Below are positions 1 through 5,993 of a stretch of 6,018 nt of DNA, piece by piece (the stretch's first letter is position 1; each line of letters begins with the position of its first letter). A model generated the notes under the pieces. It was not told where the DNA came from. It ran no database searches and saw nothing but the letters and a program-made list of their open reading frames with translations. The position numbers and the translations under genes are program-made. This stretch comes from an uncultured Mycoplasmatota bacterium (GTDB taxonomy: Bacteria > Bacillota_I > Bacilli_A > RF39 > UBA660): contig CAMYRF010000062.1 of the NCBI GenBank assembly GCA_947296775.1, forward strand, positions 1 through 6,018, written 5' to 3'.

Positions 1-1415
1 AAGTCGAATTGATATGCTAGAATATCTTCAATTTCTTTTTCATAAGCTTCTTTTCCGCCTTGTGGCATTGAGAATGGATTATGACCAAAATCGTATTTAC
101 CTTCTTCTTCGTTATATTCAAACATTGGCATATCATTTACGATACAGAATTCAAATTTATTTGGATCGATTAATTCTAATTTTCTACCTAATTCTGTTCT
201 TATTTGACCAGCGAAGTTAGCGGCTACTTTTTCTTTTTTATTTGCGATAAAGAATAGTACACTACCTGCTTTTAGGTCTGCTTTGGTAATTAGGTTCTTT
301 CTTTCTTCGTCTGATAGGAATTTATCGATTGGCCCTTTAAATGTCATATCTTCTAAAACACTTATATATCCAATACCTGGCATACCAATTTTATTAGCAT
401 AATCTACAACTTCATTAAACCATGAGTTTGGTTTATCTGCTAAATCATCGACTTTGATTCCTCTAATAACTGATTTTTGGAATGGTTTAAAGGTTGTTTC
501 TTTAAATTCTTCTGTTAAATCAATTATTTCTAATGGGTTTCTTAAGTCTGGTTTATCTGTTCCATATTTTAATAGTGCTTCTTTATATGGAATTCTTCTA
601 AAAGGTCTAGGAGATACTTCTTTATCTGAAAATTTAGTGAATAAATCATAGAATATTTCTTCTCCTACTTCGTATACGTCTTCTTCTTCTGCAAAAGCCA
701 TTTCAAAGTCTAATTGATAGAATTCTAATGTTCTATCTGCTCTACAATCTTCATCTCTAAAACATGGAGCAATTTGATAGTATTTATCAAAGCCACCAAC
801 CATTAATAATTCTTTAAAGATTTGTGGAGCTTGTGGAAGTGCATAGAATTTTCCATGGAATTTTCTTGATGGAACAATGAAGTCTCTAGCGCCTTCTGGT
901 GAAGATGCGGTTAAGATTGGAGTTTGTACTTCTGTAAAGTTTAATGTATCCATTTTATTTCTTAGGAATTTTAAGATTTCACTTCTAAATTTAATATTGT
1001 CGTGAACTTTTTTGTTACGCATATCTAAATAACGATATTTTAATCTTACTTCATCGTTTACGTTTGTTGATGTAAGTATTTCAAAAGGTAGTTCGTTATT
1101 TGCTTTTGAAAGCATATCGAATTTATCGATTAATATTTCTATTTTACCAGTACTTATTTTTGGATTGAAGTTTTCTTCATCACGCATTCTAACAATACCT
1201 TCTAGTGAGATTGCTGATTCTCTTGTAAGGTTTTCGAAGATAGAGTCATCGTTACTTACGATTTGAACAGTTCCTGTTTCATCTCTTAAGTCAACGAAAA
1301 TTACTCCACCATGGTCTCTTATATTTTCTACCCATCCTGCTACTCTTAGTGTTTTTCCGATATGTTCTTCTGTAATTTCACCTGGTCTTATATTTCTATA
1401 TTTGTTTGCTTTCAC
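1..1415 (-). CDS. aspS: Aspartyl-tRNA synthetase AspS, 3' end cut off by the window edge
   Basis: This class II aminoacyl-tRNA synthetase charges tRNA-Asp with aspartate in the cytoplasm. Translating the minus strand from GTG 1415 gives 471 residues in one open frame to the edge; bacterial AspS is usually about 590, so roughly 110-120 residues including class II motif 3 are missing. The N-terminal OB fold (about 10-105) has GEITEEHIGK and RDHGGVIFVDLRD. The catalytic core has PEGARDFIVPSR, YALPQAPQIFKELLM and motif 2 CFRDEDCRADR (Arg220). The later FGHNPFSMPQGG (His445) and the spacing from motif 2 indicate a bacterial type with a GAD insertion. After motif 2 the usual QPEFTQID reads TLEFYQLD. 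It is the last visible gene of the operon, 5 bp after gatB. His35 in RDHGG is typical of AspRS that also aspartylates tRNA-Asn, so the enzyme may be non-discriminating. Identity is certain; tRNA specificity is inferred. Confidence 0.96.
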   Translation of the reverse strand, partial: MKANKYRNIRPGEITEEHIGKTLRVAGWVENIRDHGGVIFVDLRDETGTVQIVSNDDSIFENLTRESAISLEGIVRMRDEENFNPKISTGKIEILIDKFDMLSKANNELPFEILTSTNVNDEVRLKYRYLDMRNKKVHDNIKFRSEILKFLRNKMDTLNFTEVQTPILTASSPEGARDFIVPSRKFHGKFYALPQAPQIFKELLMVGGFDKYYQIAPCFRDEDCRADRTLEFYQLDFEMAFAEEEDVYEVGEEIFYDLFTKFSDKEVSPRPFRRIPYKEALLKYGTDKPDLRNPLEIIDLTEEFKETTFKPFQKSVIRGIKVDDLADKPNSWFNEVVDYANKIGMPGIGYISVLEDMTFKGPIDKFLSDEERKNLITKADLKAGSVLFFIANKKEKVAANFAGQIRTELGRKLELIDPNKFEFCIVNDMPMFEYNEEEGKYDFGHNPFSMPQGGKEAYEKEIEDILAYQFD

Positions 1416-1420
1416 CTGTT

Positions 1421-1428
1421 TCACCTCT
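1421..1428 (-). promoter_or_regulatory. Ribosome binding site that sets the aspS GTG start
   Basis: The minus strand reads AGAGGTGA, then 5 nt (AACAG), then GTG at 1415-1413. The site lies over the last codon and the TGA stop of gatB. An in-frame GTG at 1424-1422 is part of this Shine-Dalgarno sequence itself and has no good site of its own, so the downstream GTG is chosen as the start. Confidence 0.75.
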
Positions 1429-2878
1429 TTTCGATTTCTTCAAGCATAGTACTTCTTGCCATTGTAGGGTTTGCAGTACCTCTTGTTTTTTTCATGATTT
1501 GTCCAACTAGGAAGTCTACTACGTTTGTTCTTCCTGATTTATATTTTTCAACGATTTCTGGATTTTCATCTAATACTTCATTAGCGATTTTAGTAATTTC
1601 TCCAGCATCTGACATTTGTGTCATACCTTTTTCTTTAACTACTTCTTTTGGTGTTTTATCGTTTGTTAGGCATTCTTGGAATACATCTTTTGCTTGTTTT
1701 GAAGATATTTCTTTTGTATCTACTAGTTTAATTATTTCTGCTAGGCTGTTTGGAGTTAATTTTATATCATCCATGGTTAGTTCTAATTTGTTTAAACTTC
1801 CTAATAGATTTGTTGTAATCCAGTTTGATGCGATTTTTGGATCTGCGCCTAAACTTATTGTTTCTTCGTAGAAATCTGCAGTTTGTTTTTCTTTTACTAG
1901 AATTGTTGCATCATAATCTGAAATTCCATATTCGTTTATATATGTTTCTTTTCTTTCGTGTGCTAATTTGGGAATTTCTTTTCTAATTTGTTCTACCCAA
2001 TCTTTAGATAATTTTATTTTTGGAATATTTGGTTCAACGAAATATTTATAGTCGATGGCATCTACTTTACTACGCATACGGATTGTAGACATTGAATCTT
2101 CATCCCATCTTCTTGTCTCTTGCTCTACTTCATCATATCTGCCTTGCTCTTTAAGTTCAGTTTGTCTTTCGATTTCATAGTTGATGGCATCTCTTACACC
2201 ACCAAATGAGTTAACGTTTTTGATTTCAACTTTTGTTCCCCAGTTATTTGGATCGTTTTCGTCTTTATCTGCTTCCATGATTGAAACGTTTACATCACAT
2301 CTGATTTGACCTTTTTTACTATCTGCTTCACTGATACCAGCATATTGATATATGCTTCTCATTGTTTCTAGGAAGGCAACTGCTTCATCAGCAGAACGTA
2401 AGTCTGGTTCAGTAACTAATTCTAATAATGGTACTCCTGCACGGTTATAGTTGATTTTTGAACTTCTTCCTTCGTGATCTGAAGATGCGGCATCTTCTTC
2501 TAAGTGAAGGTTATTTATTCTGATTTCTTTTTCTTCTCCGTTACATTCAAATTTTAATTTTCCATAAATTCCAATTGGTGCGGGTTTTGTTTCCTGAGTG
2601 ATTTGGAATCCTTTTGGAAGGTCTGGATAGTAATAATTTTTTCTTTCGAAGTATACATATTCTGGTTGTGTACAGTTTAAGATTATACTTGCCATTAATG
2701 ATTTTCTAACGGCTTCTTTATTGATTACTGGAAGTGTCCCTGGAAAAGCCATATCTACTGGTCTAATGTTTGTGTTTGGCTGATCTGTGAAGGTGTTTGC
2801 AGCTGATGAAAATACTTTTGTATTAGTTTCACTGATTTCACAGTGCATTTCTAATCCGATTAATACTTTATATTTCAT
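1421..2878 (-). CDS. gatB: Aspartyl/glutamyl-tRNA amidotransferase subunit B (GatB)
   Basis: GatB is the tRNA-binding kinase subunit of GatCAB: it activates the side-chain carboxylate of Glu-tRNA(Gln) or Asp-tRNA(Asn) with ATP, and ammonia tunnelled from GatA then forms the amide. The protein has 485 residues, close to the usual 475-480. The N-terminal cradle has IGLEMHCE with Glu10 and His12, the family signature RKNYYYPDLPKG (79-90), the acidic LEED (126-129), and YNRAGVPLLELVTEPD (144-159) with Glu153; these match the Mg/ATP-site residues known in Staphylococcus GatB. The C-terminal part (about 330-485) is the helical YqeY-like tail that grips the tRNA elbow and ends in FLVGQIMKKTRG...EIEKR. 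The zinc-binding cysteines of some GatB proteins are absent, as in Bacillus and Staphylococcus. The start ATG overlaps the gatA stop by one base (TAATG) and follows AGGAGGTG at 2893-2886 with 7 nt spacing. The stop is TGA, exactly where homologues end. Confidence 0.98.
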   Translation of the reverse strand: MKYKVLIGLEMHCEISETNTKVFSSAANTFTDQPNTNIRPVDMAFPGTLPVINKEAVRKSLMASIILNCTQPEYVYFERKNYYYPDLPKGFQITQETKPAPIGIYGKLKFECNGEEKEIRINNLHLEEDAASSDHEGRSSKINYNRAGVPLLELVTEPDLRSADEAVAFLETMRSIYQYAGISEADSKKGQIRCDVNVSIMEADKDENDPNNWGTKVEIKNVNSFGGVRDAINYEIERQTELKEQGRYDEVEQETRRWDEDSMSTIRMRSKVDAIDYKYFVEPNIPKIKLSKDWVEQIRKEIPKLAHERKETYINEYGISDYDATILVKEKQTADFYEETISLGADPKIASNWITTNLLGSLNKLELTMDDIKLTPNSLAEIIKLVDTKEISSKQAKDVFQECLTNDKTPKEVVKEKGMTQMSDAGEITKIANEVLDENPEIVEKYKSGRTNVVDFLVGQIMKKTRGTANPTMARSTMLEEIEKR

Positions 2879-4335
2879 TATTTAGCACCTCCTGCAGTTT
2901 GTCCTTTATAGTCCATTTTGCTTTCTAATGCGTATGCGATATTTAAAACATTTACATCGTCATAACATTTTCCTGTTATATTTAAGGCAACTGGAAGATT
3001 ATTTACAAATCCATCTGGAATTGTGATTGATGGGAATCCTCCAAAGTTTCCAATTTGAAGATGGTCTTCTAAAACTGCTGTACTTTGATCTAGGATGTTT
3101 TTTGAACCTTCTAATGGTTTAGCAGGACCTGATCCAACTGGAAGGATTACTGCATCATATTTTTCAAATAGTTCATTCCATTTATCTACAAGTAGTCTTC
3201 TTACTCTTTGGGCATTGTGGAAGTAACGGTCTTTATTTTGGGCTTGTAATACATATGAACCGATTACAAATCTTCTTTTGATAAGTGGTGAAAAACCTTG
3301 TGTTCTATAGTTTTTCATTTCTACGTCCCATTTATCTCCTTCGGCTCTTGGTCCGAATATAAATCCTGTTAGGTTTGACATATTTGATGTTGCTTCAGCA
3401 CATGAAATTACAACATATACTGAAGGAACGGCGTTTAATAATGTTTGATCTACTGATACTTCTTCTACTTCCATGCCTAATTGTTTAGCAAGTTCTAGTT
3501 TTTCGTGGAAGTTTTGTAGGTGCTGTTTTAGTTCATCATCGGCATCTGGATACATATTTATATCACAGATTTCTTTGATGTAGCATAGTTTTTTACCTTT
3601 GACATTTCCGTCGATACTGTCATAAAGATTTATATCTTTTGAATCCCAAGATGTCATATCGTATTTATCGATACCTTTCATACCGTCTGTTACGATAGCA
3701 GCATCTTTTACTGATCTAGTTAGGGCTCCGCAGTGGTCTAGAGAGCTTGCAAATGGGAATAATCCATATCTTGAAATCATTCCGTATGTTGGTTTATATC
3801 CGACAATTCCGCAGTAAGCGGCTGGTTTCCTGATTGAATCTCCTGTATCACTACCTGTTGCATATGGATATACTCCAGCGGCTACAGCAGCAGCACTTCC
3901 GGCAGATGAACCTGCACACATTCTTGTTTTATCCCATGGATTTGTAACGATTCCTGTGTGTCCAGTTGTTCCAGTTCCACCCATTCCAAATTCGTCCATT
4001 ACTGTTTTATTTACCATAATAGCGCCATGTTTTTCTAGGTTTTCGATTGATGTTGCGGTAAAGAATGGAACATAATCTTTTAGTGTGTTTGAAGAACCTG
4101 TACTAAGTACATCTTTAGTACTATAGTTATCTTTAACTCCGTAAGGAATACCTGATAGTAAATCGTCTGTAACTTCTACTGCTTTTGGATCTTCTAATAT
4201 TGTTACAAATGCATTACAATCATTTTGTACTTCTTTAGATTTTTCTAAAGATTCTTTAATTAATTCATCTACTGTTACTTCTTTGTTTATTAGGGCCTTA
4301 TGTATTTCTTCAATACTTTTATTCATATATGCCAT
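2878..4335 (-). CDS. gatA: Aspartyl/glutamyl-tRNA amidotransferase subunit A (GatA), glutaminase
   Basis: GatA is the amidase-family glutaminase of GatCAB; it hydrolyses glutamine and passes ammonia to GatB. It has 485 residues, the normal length. The Ser-cisSer-Lys triad is visible: Lys68 in GIPYGVKDN, cis-Ser143 in AGSSAGSAAAVAAG and nucleophile Ser167 in GSDTGDSIRKPA. The 75- and 24-residue spacings equal those of the Staphylococcus enzyme (79/154/178). Arg354/355 and Asp424 lie where the glutamine-binding Arg and Asp are expected. The amidase signature departs from the common form: SSAGS for SSGGS, TGDS for TGGS, and TGTTGHTG before NPWD. The catalytic residues are kept, so this looks like a lineage variant, not decay. 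ATG 4335 follows GGTGGG (4346-4341) by 5 nt; the in-frame ATG at 4326 is too far from that site. It begins 1 bp after gatC. Its last residues (AGGAK) are encoded by the gatB ribosome binding site region. Confidence 0.98.
   Translation of the reverse strand: MAYMNKSIEEIHKALINKEVTVDELIKESLEKSKEVQNDCNAFVTILEDPKAVEVTDDLLSGIPYGVKDNYSTKDVLSTGSSNTLKDYVPFFTATSIENLEKHGAIMVNKTVMDEFGMGGTGTTGHTGIVTNPWDKTRMCAGSSAGSAAAVAAGVYPYATGSDTGDSIRKPAAYCGIVGYKPTYGMISRYGLFPFASSLDHCGALTRSVKDAAIVTDGMKGIDKYDMTSWDSKDINLYDSIDGNVKGKKLCYIKEICDINMYPDADDELKQHLQNFHEKLELAKQLGMEVEEVSVDQTLLNAVPSVYVVISCAEATSNMSNLTGFIFGPRAEGDKWDVEMKNYRTQGFSPLIKRRFVIGSYVLQAQNKDRYFHNAQRVRRLLVDKWNELFEKYDAVILPVGSGPAKPLEGSKNILDQSTAVLEDHLQIGNFGGFPSITIPDGFVNNLPVALNITGKCYDDVNVLNIAYALESKMDYKGQTAGGAK
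2886..2893 (-). promoter_or_regulatory. Strong ribosome binding site for gatB inside the end of gatA
   Basis: The minus strand reads AGGAGGTG, 7 nt before the gatB ATG. The site is embedded in the final sense codons of gatA, which it forces to encode Gly-Gly. It is the strongest Shine-Dalgarno match in the window and fits with TAATG stop-start coupling between gatA and gatB. Confidence 0.8.
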
Positions 4336-4336
4336 A

Positions 4337-4639
4337 TTATCCCACCATCCTTGGTACTTCTACTTCATCACCATCTGTTTCATCACAGTTTTTAAGTAAA
4401 TCTTCGATTGGAATTGATTCTTCTACTACGTCTTCTCTAAAATCGCATTCAAAGTTATCTAATGCGTGTGTCATTGGCTGTACATCTTTGATGTTTGGTA
4501 TTTCATTGATTAGGTCGATATTTTTATCGATGATATGAAATTCGTCTAATACCATTTGGTTTTCTTCTTCGGTTAGTCCGATTAATAGTTTGTCTGCATA
4601 ATCGTCTACCATTTCTTTTGTAAATTTTTCGTTTGCCAT
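4337..4639 (-). CDS. gatC: Aspartyl/glutamyl-tRNA amidotransferase subunit C (GatC)
   Basis: GatC is the small subunit that wraps around the GatA-GatB interface and stabilises the amidotransferase; it has no active site. The protein has 100 residues, in the usual range of about 95-100. It shows the family pattern: an N-terminal helix region with YADKLLIGLTEEE (14-26), a second helix ending in INEIPNIKDVQP (44-55), the PMTHAL stretch (55-60), a FREDVV segment (67-72) and a C-terminal tail with VPRMVG that resembles the usual FxVPKVL ending. ATG 4639 follows GGAGGG (4650-4645) by 5 nt, and that site overlaps the last base of the pgi stop codon. It lies 10 bp after pgi and 1 bp before gatA in the usual C-A-B order. 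No membrane segment is seen. Identity rests on both sequence and context. Confidence 0.96.
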   Translation of the reverse strand: MANEKFTKEMVDDYADKLLIGLTEEENQMVLDEFHIIDKNIDLINEIPNIKDVQPMTHALDNFECDFREDVVEESIPIEDLLKNCDETDGDEVEVPRMVG

Positions 4640-4649
4640 ACTATCCCTC

Positions 4650-5840
4650 CTATTTCAAATTTTCTAAACTTTTTTTTATTTCGTGTTTATAAACTTCAAC
4701 GCCTGGTTGATCAAATGGATTCACTTCAAACAGCAGTGATGAAAATGCGGCGCTGTAGAAGAAGAATCTAATTAATAGTCCCATATTATACTCATTTAAT
4801 TTGTCTATTTCTATAAAATTGACTGCAACATTGCCTTTATAATGTGCATTTCTAACAGCGTCTACTACAGCATTATTAATATTATTTAAGTTTGTATTAT
4901 CAATATTTATTTCACTATTTTGTCTAACAATTATGAAAGTTTCAAATAGTATTTTATTTCCTTCTTGAATAAATTGACCTAATGAATGAAGGTCTCTTGT
5001 AAAAATAGTACTAGTTGGAAAAATACCTTTACCATTTTTTCCTTCACTTTCACCAAATAATTGTTTTAGCCATTCGATAAACATTTCGTATTTTGGCTCG
5101 AATGAAACATAATTTTCTATTATTTTATTTTTATCAAACAAACTTCTTCTTATGATGGCATATTCATATGCATCTTTTTTCATAACTTCTCCATCGTTAT
5201 AACCACTAATTAATTGTTCAATATCAAGATTAAAACTTAGTGGAAATAGGTGTGCATCTGTCATCATTGAATACCTTCCTCCAATGTCATCAGGTATTGA
5301 AAGAGTTCTATAGTTATTAGTTTTTGCTTCTTCATATAAATATCCTGATGTGCCTGTTGTAACGATTATTCTCTTTTGTATTTCTTCTTCAGAATATTTT
5401 TTTTGCATAAATTCTTTTATAAGGTTATAAGCGATTTTTATTTCCATTGTATTTCCACTTTTACTTATAACGTTTACTGTGAAATCTTTATCTTTAAGTA
5501 ATTTTAATAAATCGCTCAAATAGTTACTAGATAAACTATATCCACAATATATAACTTTAAACTTATCTGAGAAATAATGTTCAAACATATCGTATAAGGC
5601 TTTACTGCCTAAGAAAGAACCGCCTATACCTATTACTAATAATAATGAAGAATTCTTTTTTACTTCTTTCATCATTTGTTTAATATGATTGATGTTGTCT
5701 GTTGATACATTTTTATCCCAGCCAATCATATCGCATTTTTGAAATGATTCCATTATTTCATTTTTTTTGTTTTTATATTGAAGTAAGTCTTCTTCTTTCA
5801 CTACATTGGTAATTGTTGTTTTAAAGTCAAAATTTATCAT
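4650..5840 (-). CDS. pgi: Glucose-6-phosphate isomerase, compact form
   Basis: The enzyme interconverts glucose 6-phosphate and fructose 6-phosphate in glycolysis. From ATG 5840 it has 396 residues, about 50 fewer than Bacillus-type enzymes (about 450); the loss seems spread over loops. Two SIS sugar-isomerase lobes are present. Phosphate-site motifs are GIGGS (71-75, Ser75) and SKSGNTME (126-133; Ser126, Lys127, Ser128, Thr131). Catalytic residues are Arg189 in IGGRYS, Glu264 in FGESEGK, His285 in DLHSLGQFIQEG and Lys385 in NPFDQPGVEVYK. The first family signature is altered after GGRYS: TDAH (194-197) where TAVG/SAVG is usual, and SKSGNT replaces SKSGTT. The second signature is intact. ATG 5840 is preferred because AAGGTG lies 8 nt upstream; an in-frame GTG at 5849 adds three residues but sits on that site. 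It is the first gene of the apparent operon, which is an unusual partner for gatCAB-aspS. Confidence 0.95.
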   Translation of the reverse strand: MINFDFKTTITNVVKEEDLLQYKNKKNEIMESFQKCDMIGWDKNVSTDNINHIKQMMKEVKKNSSLLLVIGIGGSFLGSKALYDMFEHYFSDKFKVIYCGYSLSSNYLSDLLKLLKDKDFTVNVISKSGNTMEIKIAYNLIKEFMQKKYSEEEIQKRIIVTTGTSGYLYEEAKTNNYRTLSIPDDIGGRYSMMTDAHLFPLSFNLDIEQLISGYNDGEVMKKDAYEYAIIRRSLFDKNKIIENYVSFEPKYEMFIEWLKQLFGESEGKNGKGIFPTSTIFTRDLHSLGQFIQEGNKILFETFIIVRQNSEINIDNTNLNNINNAVVDAVRNAHYKGNVAVNFIEIDKLNEYNMGLLIRFFFYSAAFSSLLFEVNPFDQPGVEVYKHEIKKSLENLK

Positions 5841-5848
5841 ATATATCA

Positions 5849-5854
5849 CACCTT
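5849..5854 (-). promoter_or_regulatory. Ribosome binding site that sets the pgi ATG start
   Basis: The minus strand reads AAGGTG, then 8 nt, then ATG at 5840-5838. The alternative GTG start at 5849-5847 would overlap this site, leaving no usable spacing. The site begins 7 nt after the T tract of the upstream terminator. Confidence 0.7.
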
Positions 5855-5861
5855 ATATATT

Positions 5862-5902
5862 AAAAAAAGTAGGTTTAGTAGGAAATATACCTACCACCTA
5901 CT
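5862..5902 (-). terminator. Rho-independent terminator of the tRNA transcript
   Basis: On the minus strand, AGTAGGT (5902-5896) pairs with ACCTACT (5874-5868), and GGTAGG (5895-5890) pairs with CCTACT (5882-5877) with one G-T wobble. An AA bulge (5876-5875) sits on the 3' side and a 7-nt loop TATATTT (5889-5883) closes it. The hairpin has 13 pairs and ends directly in a run of seven T (5868-5862). It starts 12 nt after the tRNA-Asn CCA end, so it terminates the tRNA operon. In the plus direction the tail ATTTTGTTT is a poorer T tract, and no plus-strand gene needs it. Confidence 0.88.
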
Positions 5903-5912
5903 ATTTTGTTTA
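5884..5912 (-). promoter_or_regulatory. Candidate sigma-A promoter for pgi nested in the terminator
   Basis: The minus strand has TAAACA (5912-5907, 4 of 6 to TTGACA), exactly 17 nt, then TATATT (5889-5884, 5 of 6 to TATAAT). The predicted start near 5877 would give a leader of about 37 nt containing the pgi ribosome binding site. The -10 element is in the terminator loop and the spacer is the 5' arm of the stem, so this transcript would not contain a complete hairpin. Such matches arise by chance in AT-rich DNA; the main support is that there is no other room for a pgi promoter. Confidence 0.35.
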
Positions 5913-5914
5913 AG

Positions 5915-5990
5915 TGGCGCCTGATGTAGGACTCGAACCTACGACCCAACGGTTAACAGCCGTTTGCTCTACCGACTGAGCTAATCAGGC
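5915..5990 (-). tRNA. tRNA-Asn, anticodon GTT, CCA encoded
   Basis: The 76-nt cloverleaf reads from 5990 down to 5915. The acceptor stem is GCCTGAT paired with ATCAGGC, all seven Watson-Crick, then discriminator G73 and genomic CCA. The D arm is GCTC/GAGC with loop AGTCGGTA. The anticodon stem is AACGG/CCGTT with loop CTGTTAA, giving anticodon GTT (Asn, codons AAC/AAT). The variable loop is GGGTC, and the T arm is GTAGG-TTCGAGT-CCTAC. The first pair is G1-C72, not the U1-A72 found in many tRNA-Asn. It is 3 nt downstream of another tRNA and is followed by a terminator. Confidence 0.96.
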
Positions 5991-5993
5991 AGA

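Noticed and set aside
14..651. Two short plus-strand open frames (14-220 and 454-651)
   Set aside because: Both are antisense to aspS, whose minus-strand frame is open and conserved through the whole stretch.
1421..1423. TGA read as tryptophan (Mycoplasma-type code)
   Set aside because: The gatB frame ends at this TGA exactly where GatB homologues end (EIEKR), and the visible Trp codons checked are TGG, so TGA is a normal stop here.
1413..1424. GTG at 1424 as the aspS start, giving a 4-nt overlap with gatB
   Set aside because: This GTG is inside the AGAGGTGA site that fits the downstream GTG at 1415, and it has no good site of its own.
1362..1871. A 169-codon open frame on the plus strand
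   Set aside because: It lies antisense to the start of aspS and the end of gatB, both well-supported family members. Its translation is a Phe/Ser/Ile/Val-rich string with no recognisable domain, as expected for the complement of AT-rich coding DNA, and no ribosome binding site was noted.
4329..4538. A 69-codon plus-strand open frame
   Set aside because: It is antisense to gatC and the first bases of gatA and is low-complexity Ser-rich.
5840..5849. GTG at 5849 as the pgi start
   Set aside because: It overlaps the AAGGTG ribosome binding site, which is spaced properly for the ATG at 5840.
5841..5914. T-box riboswitch or other tRNA-sensing leader before the operon
   Set aside because: The space is only about 74 nt and filled by a terminator; no T-box AGGGTGG-type sequence or specifier stem is visible.
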